Notes: a model not told the origin generated them from the letters alone. Shown: positions 15,772-25,819, numbered from the stretch's first letter. The stretch: 64,000 bases of DNA from Hankyongella sp964404985 (GCA_964404985.1 CAYOMD010000010.1:1-64000), one strand, 5' to 3'. Program-made: numbers and translations.

Positions 15772-17310
15772 TCATATGTCATCACTCTGCTGCGTCTCGC
15801 GCCCGATCCTCACGCTCGGCTGCAGCTCAAGGGCATCCGCCAGCGCTTCCAGCCGCCGCTCGACCACTTCTCCGAACAGATCGATGTAGGCGTAAGGCAG
15901 CATGAGCGTGAGCCGCCGGCCATCGCGTTGCAGGGCGGTCCGATCAAGCAGCTGGGTCGCCCCGCCACACAGGCGCTGACCCAGGCGGAGCGCGAGTCCC
16001 CAGCGCCGTGCAATCAGCAAGTCGTCCGGCGTGCAGAGCTTTGCCGCCTTCTCAAGCAACGTCGCCGGCGGAACACCGCCATAGCAGACGAACAGGGCGA
16101 TCCCCAGCATCATGCGTTCGCGCGGATCGATGCCGACCCAGTTGCCGTAGAGCGAGGCATCCAGCGCACGCTCGGCGCGAAAATCCGGGTGCCCGCGCCA
16201 GGCCACGTCCGACAGCAGGCAGGCGGCATGGCGCAATCGGCGGTCCAGCGGGTGCTCCCCGTCCGCAAAGACCGGATCAAGCCAGTCCATCAGCCGGTCG
16301 CCGTTGCTGTTGAACCGGCTCTCCTCGCCCGCCTCCTCACGGCAGGCCGCAAGCAGCGGGTCCTCGGCACGTTCCGTTGTGCTCAGGCGACTGAACAGCA
16401 GGCCCTCCCGCACACCGTGTGCACTGATGATGACCTCACGCGCACCGGTCAGCAGCAGCAGCGTATCGAGCGCGACAGCAGCGCCCGGCATCGCAGCCAA
16501 CCGGCGCTCGCTGACATTGGGGATCAGCTTGACCCGCCGCTTGTCCAACCGGGAGGCGATACCACCGAGCGCCAGCGGCCGATCAGGCGTCAGGCGGTAC
16601 TGGTGCAGGATCGGCAGCGGATGGCTGGTCTCATACATGTCCAGGTGGGCAAGCGCCCGCCAGGTGCCGCCAACCGCATAAATGGACTTGTCACGCGCAT
16701 CCCGCAGCCAGCCATAGGGCTTCAATGCCTTGGAGAGGCTTGCCCGTATGGCATCCTGCGTTGCAGCACCCGCCGCGAAGGACCCCATCGGGATCGACAC
16801 GCGCTCGAACACACTCCCCTGGCAGACCCGCGCCAGCTCCAGCGACCCTCCGCCAAGGTCACCCACCACACCGTCTGCCATCGGAATGCCGGAGAGCACG
16901 CCAAGGGACGAATATTCCGCTTCCTGCTCGCCGCTGATGACCGCGAGGGTCAGGCCGGTACGCTCGCGAACCCGCTCGATGAATTCGGCACCATCCGCTG
17001 CCTGACGCACGGCGGCGGTTGCCACGGCAGTTACGTCCCTGCAGCCCATCTCGCCTGCCAGCAGCGCAAAACGCTTCAGCGTCTTGAGCGCCATCTCGAC
17101 AGCGGCCGGATCAAGGTGCCCGTTAATCGCAACGCCGAGACCCAGGGCGCACATGGTCTTCTCGTTGAACAGCGCCGCCGGCATGCGCCCGCGCCCGCGA
17201 TAGACCACCATGCGCACCGAATTGGAGCCGACATCCACTATGGCGACCGGCGCGTCCGCAGGCGCCGCATCGCGGGATGCAGCGGAGCCTAACCCGAGAA
17301 AACGTTTCAT
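15772..17310 (-). CDS. ppx: Exopolyphosphatase, Ppx/GppA family
   Basis: A 512-residue ASKHA-fold phosphatase. Phosphate-1 motif VAIVDVGSNSVRMVVY is near residue 22, the EAEYSSLGVLSGI region follows, then phosphate-2 GDLGGGSLELARV, and a long helical C-terminal half with an HD-like arrangement as in long Ppx proteins. It hydrolyses terminal phosphates of polyphosphate and possibly pppGpp. Its start overlaps the ppk stop by 4 bp, so synthesis and breakdown enzymes are translated as a pair. This is one of two family members in the window. Confidence 0.93.
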   Translation of the reverse strand: MKRFLGLGSAASRDAAPADAPVAIVDVGSNSVRMVVYRGRGRMPAALFNEKTMCALGLGVAINGHLDPAAVEMALKTLKRFALLAGEMGCRDVTAVATAAVRQAADGAEFIERVRERTGLTLAVISGEQEAEYSSLGVLSGIPMADGVVGDLGGGSLELARVCQGSVFERVSIPMGSFAAGAATQDAIRASLSKALKPYGWLRDARDKSIYAVGGTWRALAHLDMYETSHPLPILHQYRLTPDRPLALGGIASRLDKRRVKLIPNVSERRLAAMPGAAVALDTLLLLTGAREVIISAHGVREGLLFSRLSTTERAEDPLLAACREEAGEESRFNSNGDRLMDWLDPVFADGEHPLDRRLRHAACLLSDVAWRGHPDFRAERALDASLYGNWVGIDPRERMMLGIALFVCYGGVPPATLLEKAAKLCTPDDLLIARRWGLALRLGQRLCGGATQLLDRTALQRDGRRLTLMLPYAYIDLFGEVVERRLEALADALELQPSVRIGRETQQSDDI

Positions 17311-19535
17311 GCCGCGCCGTTGCTCTCTGGGGCATCCGCAAGTGCCGCAGCAACCGGCGGATCCAGCCGTGGAATGCGCAAAGCCTTGCCGTGGGTGTGG
17401 CCCTGCCCGGAGAGGGAGAGGGTTTTCATGAAATAGTCATGCAGATTGAACTTCTGGTCCGGGGAAGCATCGATACGGTGGTACTCCCCTTGCCCGTCCA
17501 GCAGCCAGGATTGCTCTGTATCTTTCAGGTTCGCGACCATGATCTGGTCAAGCACCTGGGCGTGTACCGTCGCGTTATGGATCGGCACCATCACCTCGAC
17601 CCGGCGGTCGAGGTTGCGGGTCATCCAGTCGGCGGACGAGATGTAGAGCAGCGCATGGCGCGAGGGCAGCGCATGGCCATTGGCAAAGGCGACGATGCGC
17701 GCATGTTCCAGGAAGCGGCCGATGCAGGACTTCACCCGGATTCGCTCTGACAGGCCGGGCACGCCCGGTCGCAGGCAGCAGATGCCGCGGATGACCAGAT
17801 CGATCTCGACGCCGGCCTGACTGGCCTCGTAAAGCTTGTCGATGATGCCGGAGTCGACCAGCGAGTTGAGCTTGGCCCAGATTTGTGCCGGCTTGCCAGC
17901 CTTTGCGTTGGCGATCTCCCGGTCGATCTTCTCGGTCAATGTCTTGCGGATGCCGGCGGGCGACATGGACAGCGACTCCAGCCGTGTCGGCGAGACATAG
18001 CCGGTGATGTAGTTGAACACATGCGCCGCATCGCGCGCCAACACGGGATCAGCGGTAAAGTAACTCAGGTCCGTGTAGATGCGCGCCGTGATCGGGTGGT
18101 AGTTGCCGGTGCCGAAATGGCAATAGGTGCGCAGTTCGCCAGCCTCCCGACGGACCACCATGGACAGTTTGGCGTGGGTCTTGAGGTCGATGAAGCCATA
18201 GACCACCTGCGCGCCGGCCCGCTCCAGCTCAGCCGCCCAGCGGATATTCTGTTCCTCGTCGAACCGCGCCTTCAACTCGACAACTGCGGTCACGGACTTT
18301 CCGGCTTCCGCCGCCTCGACGAGCGCACGCACGATCGAGGAGTTTTTGCCTGCGCGGTACAAGGTCTGCTTGATCGCGACGACATCCGGATCGGCCGCCG
18401 CCTGCTTCAGGAACGCCAGTACGACGTCGAAGCTCTCATAGGGGTGGTGCACCACCAGGTCTTTGGCGCGGATCGCGGCAAAACAGTCCCCGCCATGCTC
18501 GCGGATGCGCTCGGGGAAGCGTGGGCTGAAGGGTGTGAACTTGAGATCCGGGCGCTCATCCCCGATCAGCTGCGAGGTCTCGGCAACTCCAAGGATGCCG
18601 TTGACTTCCAGCACGTCGCGCTCGCCCACCCCCAGCTCGCGGATGACCATGCGCTTGAGGTCCGCGGGCATGCTGGCCTCAAGCTTCAGGCGGATCACCT
18701 GACCGCGCCGGCGGCGTTTCAGGGCCGACTCGAAGTACCGTACCAGGTCTTCGGCTTCTTCCTCGATCTCGATATCGCTGTCGCGGATAATGCGGAACGC
18801 GCCGTCGCCGAGCACCTTGTAGCCGGGAAACAGCTGCGGCAGGTATGCGCGCACGCATTCCTCAAGGCTGATGTAATTGAGGCCGGCACCAGGCACTGTG
18901 ATGAAGCGCGGCAAGAGGCTCGGCAGCGGCAGCAAGGCATTGAGGACCGACTTGTCTGATTCGCGGCGCAAGGCCACGACGAGGCTGAAACCCTTGTTCG
19001 GAATGAACGGGAACGGGTGCGCCGGGTCGATGGCGAGCGGCGTCAGTACCGGGAATATCTGCTCCAGAAAGTAGCCATCCAGCCAGCGGCGGGCGACATC
19101 ATCCAGACACCCGATTCCGCACAGCCGGACACCGGCAGCGGTCAGCAACGGCATCAGTTCCGCCCAGATTTCCTGTTGAACACGCATCAGGTCTTCGGCG
19201 CGGTTGGAGACCTGCTCCAGCTGCTGGGCCGGGGTCAGGCCGTCTGCACTGATGGTCTGGACGCCGGCATCGACCTGGCCCCGCAAACCCGCAACGCGCA
19301 CCATATAGAATTCATCGAGGTTATTGCCGGAAATCGACAGAAAGCGCAGCCGCTCCAGCAGCGGATGGCGCTGGTTACGAGCCTCCTCCAGCACACGGAA
19401 ATTAAAGGCCAGCCAGGAAAGTTCCCTGTTATTATAGCGTGATAACAATGCTGCCACAGGTTTGGCCGCGCTGCGACGGGTGGCGGCAGTGCGGGTACGG
19501 CGCGGCGGTGCTGAAGGCGCAGTGTGTTCGGTCAT
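17307..19535 (-). CDS. ppk: Polyphosphate kinase 1
   Basis: A 742-residue PPK1 that reversibly polymerises ATP gamma-phosphate into polyphosphate. Features: a low-complexity N-terminus rich in Arg/Thr/Ala, then YNNRELSWLAFNFRVLEEA, the ISGNNLDEFYMVRVAGL helix region, two phospholipase-D-like domains with LKTHAKLSMVVRREAG (the autophosphorylated-His type motif) and CHFGTGNYHPITARIYTD, and NLDRRVEVMVPI near the end. The length is usual. It sits 9 bp after hda and overlaps ppx by 4 bp. Confidence 0.97.
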   Translation of the reverse strand: MTEHTAPSAPPRRTRTAATRRSAAKPVAALLSRYNNRELSWLAFNFRVLEEARNQRHPLLERLRFLSISGNNLDEFYMVRVAGLRGQVDAGVQTISADGLTPAQQLEQVSNRAEDLMRVQQEIWAELMPLLTAAGVRLCGIGCLDDVARRWLDGYFLEQIFPVLTPLAIDPAHPFPFIPNKGFSLVVALRRESDKSVLNALLPLPSLLPRFITVPGAGLNYISLEECVRAYLPQLFPGYKVLGDGAFRIIRDSDIEIEEEAEDLVRYFESALKRRRRGQVIRLKLEASMPADLKRMVIRELGVGERDVLEVNGILGVAETSQLIGDERPDLKFTPFSPRFPERIREHGGDCFAAIRAKDLVVHHPYESFDVVLAFLKQAAADPDVVAIKQTLYRAGKNSSIVRALVEAAEAGKSVTAVVELKARFDEEQNIRWAAELERAGAQVVYGFIDLKTHAKLSMVVRREAGELRTYCHFGTGNYHPITARIYTDLSYFTADPVLARDAAHVFNYITGYVSPTRLESLSMSPAGIRKTLTEKIDREIANAKAGKPAQIWAKLNSLVDSGIIDKLYEASQAGVEIDLVIRGICCLRPGVPGLSERIRVKSCIGRFLEHARIVAFANGHALPSRHALLYISSADWMTRNLDRRVEVMVPIHNATVHAQVLDQIMVANLKDTEQSWLLDGQGEYHRIDASPDQKFNLHDYFMKTLSLSGQGHTHGKALRIPRLDPPVAAALADAPESNGAA

Positions 19536-19544
19536 GGTGACTGT

Positions 19545-20228
19545 TTAACCCTCCAACCCTTCAGGGTAAAAGCCTAATTCCGCATCCAGAGACGCAAGGG
19601 CTCGCCGGGCAAGCGGAATCGTCAGGTTGGTGCGGTCCGCCAGGGACAAGGCATCCAGCGTATCAACGACCTCGCCGATCACATCGTAATAGCGCGGCAT
19701 CCGGCTGGCGAGATAGGACAGAACATCAAGATTTGCAGTCAGGCCCCGGTCTCGCAGGCGCTTGAGCAGCAGCGGCGCGATCAGGGCGTCGTCCGGCGGG
19801 GCGATGAGCGCACGCGGAGTCGCCGTCAGGCGGGACGCCAGGTCCGGCAGCGTCAGGCCCCAGCGCGCCGGGTCCTCGCGCGCGACTAGCAGCAGATGGA
19901 ATTGATCCTGCTGCGCGCGGTTCATCATGTGGAACAGACCTTCCTGGTCGATCCTGCCGTCCAGGTCTTCGACCACCAGCAACGACGCGCGCAGCAAGCT
20001 GTGCAGTTGCCCCGGCCGCAGGATCATGCCACCGGCACGCGCAGCCAGAATTGCCCCCAGGTGACTCTTGCCCGATTGCGCAGGGCCAATGAGCAATGCG
20101 GCATGGTGCGGCCAGGCCGGCCAGCGATCCAGGAAGCGGACAGCATCGAGATTCGCGTCCGAGACGATGAAATCCCCAACGCCGTGCGCCGTCTGGTACC
20201 GTAGCGGCAACGGCAACTGCTCCGCCAT
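19545..20228 (-). CDS. hdaA: DnaA-related regulator Hda/HdaA
   Basis: A 227-residue AAA protein resembling the DnaA ATPase core without the DNA-binding domain. Walker A is GPAQSGKSHL near residue 48 and a Walker-B-like LLVVEDLDG lies near residue 85. The C-terminal lid carries LRDRGLTANLDVLSYLASRMPR. In Caulobacter HdaA works with the DNA clamp to convert DnaA-ATP to DnaA-ADP after initiation. The gene order DUF2066-hda-ppk-ppx supports the call. A clamp-binding motif may lie in the first residues (QLPLPLRY). Confidence 0.88.
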   Translation of the reverse strand: MAEQLPLPLRYQTAHGVGDFIVSDANLDAVRFLDRWPAWPHHAALLIGPAQSGKSHLGAILAARAGGMILRPGQLHSLLRASLLVVEDLDGRIDQEGLFHMMNRAQQDQFHLLLVAREDPARWGLTLPDLASRLTATPRALIAPPDDALIAPLLLKRLRDRGLTANLDVLSYLASRMPRYYDVIGEVVDTLDALSLADRTNLTIPLARRALASLDAELGFYPEGLEG

Positions 20229-20230
20229 GA

Positions 20231-21505
20231 TCAGCCGCCCGGGGTCACAGGCGGTCGCGGCGGTGCGCCAGTTTCCGTGACGGCCTCATCGACCGGTTCC
20301 GGCCGCGCGATGGCGGCGTCACCCGGCTGGCGATCCCGCAGCAGCAGGCCGTCCGGTGTCTCCACCAGGCGCAGGCCGACCTGGTCCAGCTCATACCGCA
20401 GCCAGTCCAGACTGTCCTCATGGGCGATGCGCAGGCCCGAATTGCCGCCGAGCGAGAGATCAAGCACCGCAACGCCGCTGACTGTGCGCGCACTGCGCAG
20501 CCGTCGCTCGAACGCCGCCAGTGTCTCGGCGTCCGGCGTGTTGACCCGAACCGTCAGACCGTCCGTAAGCTGCAAGGCGCGGAGCGACGGCTTGGGCGCG
20601 GTATCCTCCGCCAGCACAACCGGCGTAAAGCTCCTGGGCGGCGTGATGTCCCCGGCACGCACTGCCTGACTGAACGCACCGTCCAGCCGGGCAGCTGCCA
20701 GCGCCAGAACATCGTCCAGCCGGCTGGGGTCGGCAGCGCTCAGGGTAAAGCGCGCCAGCGGTGTCACGCTCAGGCCATGAAAGCAGGCAAACTCCCCGTC
20801 GATCGGCCCACCGGGAAAGCGCCGGGTCAGCCGCGCACTCATCACCACGATATCCGCCGCCTGATACCGGACCAGAATTTTCTGCAGCAGGTCCGGCTGG
20901 CCGCGCAGGGCCCGGTGGCCATTCAAGAGAATGGAATCCGTCAGGTCTCCCGGCGGGCGCACGTAGTTGCCGAGGCTGGCGCTTGAGCTGAAACGGCTCC
21001 AGGCGCGGTACCAGGGGCTCTCCCGCGTGTCGCCCAGCACGACCCCGCCATCCTGCAGCATGGTCAGCAGCAAGGTCGGGGCCGAGCGCTTCGCGCCGTC
21101 AACCGCGCCGAAATAGCGCGCCGCCTTCTGCGGGTTGAACGCCACCGCTAGCCTGGCGACATAGCGGCTGCTGACGTTATATTCCTGCTCAATATCGATG
21201 CCACGGACCAGCGTATTGAGTACGCTGTCGCCGAGCTTGGGCGCCTCGCCCGGTGCGCCGCCACTCTGGCGCGCCCACAGCAGTGGCCAGGCTTTGCGCT
21301 GGGCTTCAACGAACGCGCCACTGCGCGCCTGCTCGCCGTTTGCCGCCCGTACGTCGACCATGATCCCGGAAATACGGTAAGTATCGGCGGTCTCGGGCGC
21401 GGGAACCAGTACCCTGGAGGCAGGTGTCGCCGCTTCCTGCGCGATGGCCCCGACCCCGGCCAGCAGGGCAAGGCCCGCAAGGACAGGCCAAAATTTGATA
21501 TGCAT
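20231..21505 (-). CDS. DUF2066 exported protein
   Basis: A 424-residue protein with a Sec signal peptide (MHIKFWPVLAGLALLAGVGAIAQE). The mature part begins with YRISGIMVDVRAANGEQARSGAFVEAQRKAW, the recognisable DUF2066 start. The C-terminal tail is rich in Pro, Glu and Arg. Its function is unknown; the family often precedes hda in alphaproteobacteria, as here (2 bp before hda). The ATG at 21505 is preceded by AGGAAC; a longer in-frame start would put another hydrophobic stretch in front of the signal peptide and run across the purM promoter. Confidence 0.8.
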   Translation of the reverse strand: MHIKFWPVLAGLALLAGVGAIAQEAATPASRVLVPAPETADTYRISGIMVDVRAANGEQARSGAFVEAQRKAWPLLWARQSGGAPGEAPKLGDSVLNTLVRGIDIEQEYNVSSRYVARLAVAFNPQKAARYFGAVDGAKRSAPTLLLTMLQDGGVVLGDTRESPWYRAWSRFSSSASLGNYVRPPGDLTDSILLNGHRALRGQPDLLQKILVRYQAADIVVMSARLTRRFPGGPIDGEFACFHGLSVTPLARFTLSAADPSRLDDVLALAAARLDGAFSQAVRAGDITPPRSFTPVVLAEDTAPKPSLRALQLTDGLTVRVNTPDAETLAAFERRLRSARTVSGVAVLDLSLGGNSGLRIAHEDSLDWLRYELDQVGLRLVETPDGLLLRDRQPGDAAIARPEPVDEAVTETGAPPRPPVTPGG

Positions 21506-21620
21506 CGATGTTCCTGTTGAGTTCACGCGGGCAGCGATAGCATAGAGTGCGCAGCAAAACAGTATTGTGAACGTCAATTCCACGACACAAGCGCCTGCCC
21601 GCACTGCCAAGAGAGTCCCC

Positions 21621-22724
21621 ATGTCCGATACCAAGCCCATCACTTATGCCGACGCCGGCGTCTCGATCGATGCGGGCAATGCGCTGGTGCGTGCCATCGC
21701 ACCGGTCGCCGCCGCGACACGCCGCCCGGGGGCCGATGTACACCTGGGTGGCTTCGGGGCCTTCTTCGATCTGAGGGCAGCAGGCTATACCGACCCGGTT
21801 CTCGTTGCCTGCACGGACGGTGTCGGCACCAAGGTCAAACTTGCAGCCGAGGCCGGCAACGTGCACAGCGTCGGGATTGACCTGGTTGCCATGAGCGTGA
21901 ACGATCTGATCGTGCAGGGTGCCGAACCGCTGTTTTTCCTGGACTATTTTGCGACCGGCAAGCTCGACCCAGTCATGGGGGCCGCCATTGTGGCCGGAGT
22001 CGCCGAGGGGTGCCGCCAGGCCGGTTGCGCCCTGATTGGCGGGGAAACCGCAGAGATGCCCGGCATCTATGCTGCTGGCGATTTTGATCTGGCAGGCTTT
22101 GCTGTCGGCGCTGTCGAGCGTGGCCAGCATTTGAAGCGCGAGTCGGTCCAGCCGGGCCAGGTGCTGCTGGGCCTTGCGTCATCCGGTGTGCATGCGAATG
22201 GTTTCTCTCTGGTGCGCCGGATCATGGCGGCCGAGGGCTTGAGCGTTGCCAGCCCAGCCCCGTTCGACCCCGGTCAAACTCTTGGCGACGCCTTGCTGGT
22301 GCCGACGCGCATCTATGTGTCGAGCCTGCTGCCGCTGATCCGTGCGGGCCAGATCAAGGCGCTGGCGCACATCACCGGCGGTGGCCTCACCGAAAATGTG
22401 CCGCGGGTCCTGCCGGACGGCGTGGAAGCCCGGATCGACGCCAGTGCCTGGACCCTGCCGCCGGTCTTCGCCTGGGCGCGGGATGCAGCGAGGCTGCCTC
22501 CGCAGGAGCTGGTGCGCACGCTCAACTGCGGCATCGGCATGGTGGTGGTAGTGGATGCTGACGTGGCGGCGGCGGTTGCCGACGCGCTCACGGCAGCCGG
22601 GGAGACCGTATACCGGATCGGCACGCTGGAGCCAGGCCAGCCGGGCCTCAGTGCGTGCCGCGTGCACGGAGCCGCGGGCGTGTGGGCCTATCCGGACCCG
22701 TGGGACGCAGCACATGCCGGCTAA
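21621..22724 (+). CDS. purM: Phosphoribosylformylglycinamidine cyclo-ligase
   Basis: A 367-residue AIR synthetase for step five of purine synthesis. It shows YADAGVSIDAGNALVRAI at the start, HLGGFGAFFDL, ACTDGVGTKVKLA, DLVAMSVNDLIVQGAEPLFFLDYFATG (read across several strands) and LIGGETAEMPGIY. The start is ATG 21621 with AGAGAG ten bases before it; the in-frame opening upstream is unlike the family. It overlaps purN by 11 bp and is divergent from the DUF2066-hda operon. Confidence 0.97.
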   Translation: MSDTKPITYADAGVSIDAGNALVRAIAPVAAATRRPGADVHLGGFGAFFDLRAAGYTDPVLVACTDGVGTKVKLAAEAGNVHSVGIDLVAMSVNDLIVQGAEPLFFLDYFATGKLDPVMGAAIVAGVAEGCRQAGCALIGGETAEMPGIYAAGDFDLAGFAVGAVERGQHLKRESVQPGQVLLGLASSGVHANGFSLVRRIMAAEGLSVASPAPFDPGQTLGDALLVPTRIYVSSLLPLIRAGQIKALAHITGGGLTENVPRVLPDGVEARIDASAWTLPPVFAWARDAARLPPQELVRTLNCGIGMVVVVDADVAAAVADALTAAGETVYRIGTLEPGQPGLSACRVHGAAGVWAYPDPWDAAHAG

Positions 22725-23331
22725 GCCGCTGCGGCTGGGAGTCCTGATCTCCGGGCGCGGCAGCAACCTGCATGCGTTGATGGATGCTTTTGCCGGCGAC
22801 CCTGCCGTGCACATCGCCTGCGTGCTCTCGGACAAAGCCGATGCCCCGGGGCTGGCGCGCCCGCGCGCCGAGAGCGTGCCGGTCGAGACCTTCGCGCGCA
22901 AGGACTATACCGACAGGGAAAACTTCGAGGCCGCGATGGACACGGCGCTGCGTGCGCACGGGGTAACCCTGGTGTGCCTGGCCGGTTTCATGCGGGTACT
23001 GGGTGCGCACTTCGTCGCCCGCTGGCCGCAGGCGATGATAAATATCCATCCCTCGCTGCTGCCGTCCTTCAAGGGGCTGGACACGCATGCCCGGGCGCTG
23101 GAGGCCGGCGCGCGTCTGCATGGCTGCAGCGTGCATTTCGTCACGCCGGAGCTTGATGACGGGCCGATCCTTGCGCAGGCCGCCGTTCCGGTTCTCGATG
23201 ACGATACGCCGGACAGCCTGGCCGCGCGGGTGCTGGACGCAGAACACAAGCTCTATCCGGCCTGTATCCGGGCACTGGCGCGCGGCGGCTGGCACATGGA
23301 CGGCCGCCGGGTCCTCGGGCTGGCCGTCTAG
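22714..23331 (+). CDS. purN: Phosphoribosylglycinamide formyltransferase
   Basis: A 205-residue 10-formyl-THF-dependent GAR transformylase. Motifs are LGVLISGRGSNLHALMDA at the start, LAGFMRVLG, INIHPSLLPSFKGLDTHARAL with the catalytic Asn-His, and GCSVHFVTPELDDGPILAQ with the catalytic Asp. The start ATG lies inside the end of purM (11-bp overlap). Confidence 0.97.
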   Translation: MPAKPLRLGVLISGRGSNLHALMDAFAGDPAVHIACVLSDKADAPGLARPRAESVPVETFARKDYTDRENFEAAMDTALRAHGVTLVCLAGFMRVLGAHFVARWPQAMINIHPSLLPSFKGLDTHARALEAGARLHGCSVHFVTPELDDGPILAQAAVPVLDDDTPDSLAARVLDAEHKLYPACIRALARGGWHMDGRRVLGLAV

Positions 23332-23354
23332 CACATATTCCCTATGATTGCGGC

Positions 23355-23777
23355 CTAACCGACGATTTCGGTACCGGCGAAGAAGTAGGCGATTTCGATC
23401 GCGGCGTTCTCGGGGCTGTCCGAGCCGTGGACCGAATTGGCCTCGATGCTCTCGGCGAACTCCTTGCGGATAGTGCCGGCGTCGGCATTGGCCGGGTTGG
23501 TCGCACCCATCACTTCGCGGTTACGCACCACAGCGTTCTCGCCTTCGAGCACTTGCACGACCACCGGGCCGGAGACCATGAAGCTCACCAGATCGTTGAA
23601 GAACCCGCGCTCGCGGTGCACGCCGTAGAAGGTCTCAGCCTGCTCGCGGGTCATGTGGATGCGCTTTTGCGCGACGATGCGCAGGCCGGCATCTTCCAGC
23701 TTGGCGTTGATCTTGCCGGTCAGGTTGCGGCGGGTGGCGTCCGGCTTGATGATGGAAAAAGTGCGCTCAATGGCCAT
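23355..23777 (-). CDS. ndk: Nucleoside diphosphate kinase
   Basis: A 140-residue NDK that transfers phosphate between NTPs and NDPs through a phospho-His. It shows ERTFSIIKPDATRRNL at the N-terminus, MVSGPVVVQVLEGENAV, and the active-site signature NSVHGSDS. The start chosen is MAIERTFS at 23777; upstream in-frame codons do not fit the family. It converges on purN with 23 bp between the stops and no clear terminator. Confidence 0.97.
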   Translation of the reverse strand: MAIERTFSIIKPDATRRNLTGKINAKLEDAGLRIVAQKRIHMTREQAETFYGVHRERGFFNDLVSFMVSGPVVVQVLEGENAVVRNREVMGATNPANADAGTIRKEFAESIEANSVHGSDSPENAAIEIAYFFAGTEIVG

Positions 23778-23879
23778 GATAAAAATCCCTGTAGTCGGCG
23801 CACGACGACATGTCCGCGCCACAATCCGGCGGCTTCCTATCGGCCTTGGCGGGAAAACGCAACTGATCAGGCACTAAAG

Positions 23880-24332
23880 CTAGGCCTTCTTCTCCCAGCC
23901 GCCGGTTTCGCGCTGCTGGTAATAGGCGCGCGTGTAGCCGCTGTCTTTCAGCGCGCTCCAGGCCTGCCGCGCGGCCTGCAGTTGGGCCTCCTCGCGGCCA
24001 TCAAACACATAGGCGACGCGGGTATAGCCCTCCAGGGTCTCCGGCAGCGGCACCGCGACTGCAATCAGCACCTCGGGCGTATTGGCCCAGGGACCGCCGG
24101 TGCCGATGAGGATGGGCTGCAGGTCGGCATGCTGGTTGCGGGTGCTGGCATGGGGCAGGAAGCTGCCCGGCTCATAGGTCCACAGTGCCGTATCCAGTGC
24201 CTGCACCTGCGCCTCGTCCGCGACCTGCACGGCTGTGCGCTGGCCCCGGCTGTATGTGCGCTCGAGGATTTGCGCCAGTGCATGCTCCAGCGTCAGGCGC
24301 ATCACATGGTAGAAGCTGACGTCGAGGGTCAC
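23880..24332 (-). CDS. holC: DNA polymerase III chi subunit
   Basis: A 150-residue HolC, the clamp-loader accessory subunit that contacts SSB. It shows VSFYHVMRLTLEHALAQILE, TALWTYEPGSFLPH near residue 50, then DLQPILIGTG and RVAYVFDG, the usual chi pattern. It overlaps pepA by 4 bp, an arrangement common in proteobacteria. Confidence 0.93.
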   Translation of the reverse strand: MTLDVSFYHVMRLTLEHALAQILERTYSRGQRTAVQVADEAQVQALDTALWTYEPGSFLPHASTRNQHADLQPILIGTGGPWANTPEVLIAVAVPLPETLEGYTRVAYVFDGREEAQLQAARQAWSALKDSGYTRAYYQQRETGGWEKKA

Positions 24333-25819
24333 CGCGCCTCGAACTGGTCAGCCACATAGCGGTCAAGCAGACGCACGCCGTAGCCGGTCGCCCCCTTCTC
24401 CCACAGAGCACCGTCCTTCTCCGCCCAGACGGTGCCGGCGATATCGAGGTGCGCCCATTTCACGCCCTCATGCACGAAGCGCTTGAGGTACTGCGCGGCG
24501 GTAATGGAGCCTGCCTCACGCGGGCCGACATTTTTCATGTCTGCAATCTGGGAGGCAATCAACTTGTCGTAGGCCTCGCCGAGCGGGAAGCGCCACAGCT
24601 TGTCACCGGTCGCAAAGCCGGCGGTCACCAGATCGCGGGCGAGTTCATCATCATTGGCAAACAGCCCGGCAAAATCATGCCCCAGCGAGACGATCATCGC
24701 GCCGGTCAAGGTCGCGAGATCCAGCATGACGGCGGGTTTGTAGCGGTTCTGCGCATAGGTCATGACGTCACACAGTACCAGCCGGCCTTCCGCATCGGTG
24801 TTGATCACCTCGATTGTTTGCCCCGAGAGGCTGGTGACCACGTCGCCAGGACGCTGGGCCGTACCGGAGGGCATGTTCTCGACCAGACCGCACAGGCCGA
24901 TGACCCGGGCCTTCGCCTTGCGCCCGGCTAGTGCGCGCATCGCACCGGCAACAGCGCCAGCACCACCCATATCCCACTTCATCTGTTCCATGCCGGCAGC
25001 CGGCTTGATCGAGATGCCGCCGGTATCGAAGGTCACGCCCTTGCCGATCAGCACCAGCGGGGTGGCGTCCGGCTGGTGCAGTCCGTCCCACTCCATAATC
25101 AGGACGCGGGCCGGCCGAACAGAGCCTTGCGCCACGCCCAGAAGCGCACCGAACCCCAGTTCCTGCAGCCGGTTCTCGTCCAGGATTTCCAGACGCACCC
25201 CGAGGTCAGCCAGCGGCATGCAGCGCTCGACGAAGGACTCCGGGTAGAGGATGTTTGCAGGCTCGGACACCAGGTCCCGGGTGAAGAATACCCCGTCGGC
25301 CACTGCTGTGAGGCGTTTATGCTCCTGCTCCGCCGCCGCCGGCGCTCGGGTCTGGATGGTCACGGACTCGAGCGACGGCTTTTTGGTGGCCGGCTCCTTG
25401 GTGCGGTAGCGGTCAAAGCGATAGCTGCGCAGGCGATACCCGAAGGCGATACATGCCGCGAACTTGCCGGCCGCATCATCCGCGCCCGGTGTCCCGATGA
25501 TGGTCAGGGCGGTTTCGCCAGACGTATTCAGGCGCGCTGCCAATGCGCCGCCGACCCGCTCGCAGACCCCGACATCGATCTTGGCAGCATCGCCCACCCC
25601 GACCAGGATAACCCGGCTCACGTCACCATAGGCCGGTGCAAGCAGCTCCAGGGTCTCAGCCGTCTCGCCGCGGAAGCGGCTTGCGTTGCGTGCCCGCGCT
25701 GCGGCCTCGCTCAGGGCGGCAGGCAGCCCTTCTGCCAGAATGCGACCGTCGCTCGCGCAGAGCAGGGCAACAGTGCCGGACTCGGCGACAGCGGGGGCGG
25801 AATAACGGAACGTAAGCAT
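24329..25819 (-). CDS. pepA: Leucyl aminopeptidase (M17)
   Basis: A 496-residue M17 metallopeptidase with an N-terminal regulatory domain and a catalytic C-terminal domain. Metal and catalytic residues lie in LIGKGVTFDTGGISIKP and in the signature NTDAEGRLVL, which is followed by DVMTYAQ. It removes N-terminal residues from peptides in the cytosol. It is first in a pepA-holC operon and is divergent from lptD across a 228-bp spacer. Confidence 0.96.
   Translation of the reverse strand: MLTFRYSAPAVAESGTVALLCASDGRILAEGLPAALSEAAARARNASRFRGETAETLELLAPAYGDVSRVILVGVGDAAKIDVGVCERVGGALAARLNTSGETALTIIGTPGADDAAGKFAACIAFGYRLRSYRFDRYRTKEPATKKPSLESVTIQTRAPAAAEQEHKRLTAVADGVFFTRDLVSEPANILYPESFVERCMPLADLGVRLEILDENRLQELGFGALLGVAQGSVRPARVLIMEWDGLHQPDATPLVLIGKGVTFDTGGISIKPAAGMEQMKWDMGGAGAVAGAMRALAGRKAKARVIGLCGLVENMPSGTAQRPGDVVTSLSGQTIEVINTDAEGRLVLCDVMTYAQNRYKPAVMLDLATLTGAMIVSLGHDFAGLFANDDELARDLVTAGFATGDKLWRFPLGEAYDKLIASQIADMKNVGPREAGSITAAQYLKRFVHEGVKWAHLDIAGTVWAEKDGALWEKGATGYGVRLLDRYVADQFEAR

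Noticed and set aside
15760..17292. A 510-codon open frame on the plus strand opposite ppx
   Set aside because: It mirrors the Ppx reading frame in antisense, is Gln/His/Arg-rich and has no recognisable motif, while Ppx is certain.
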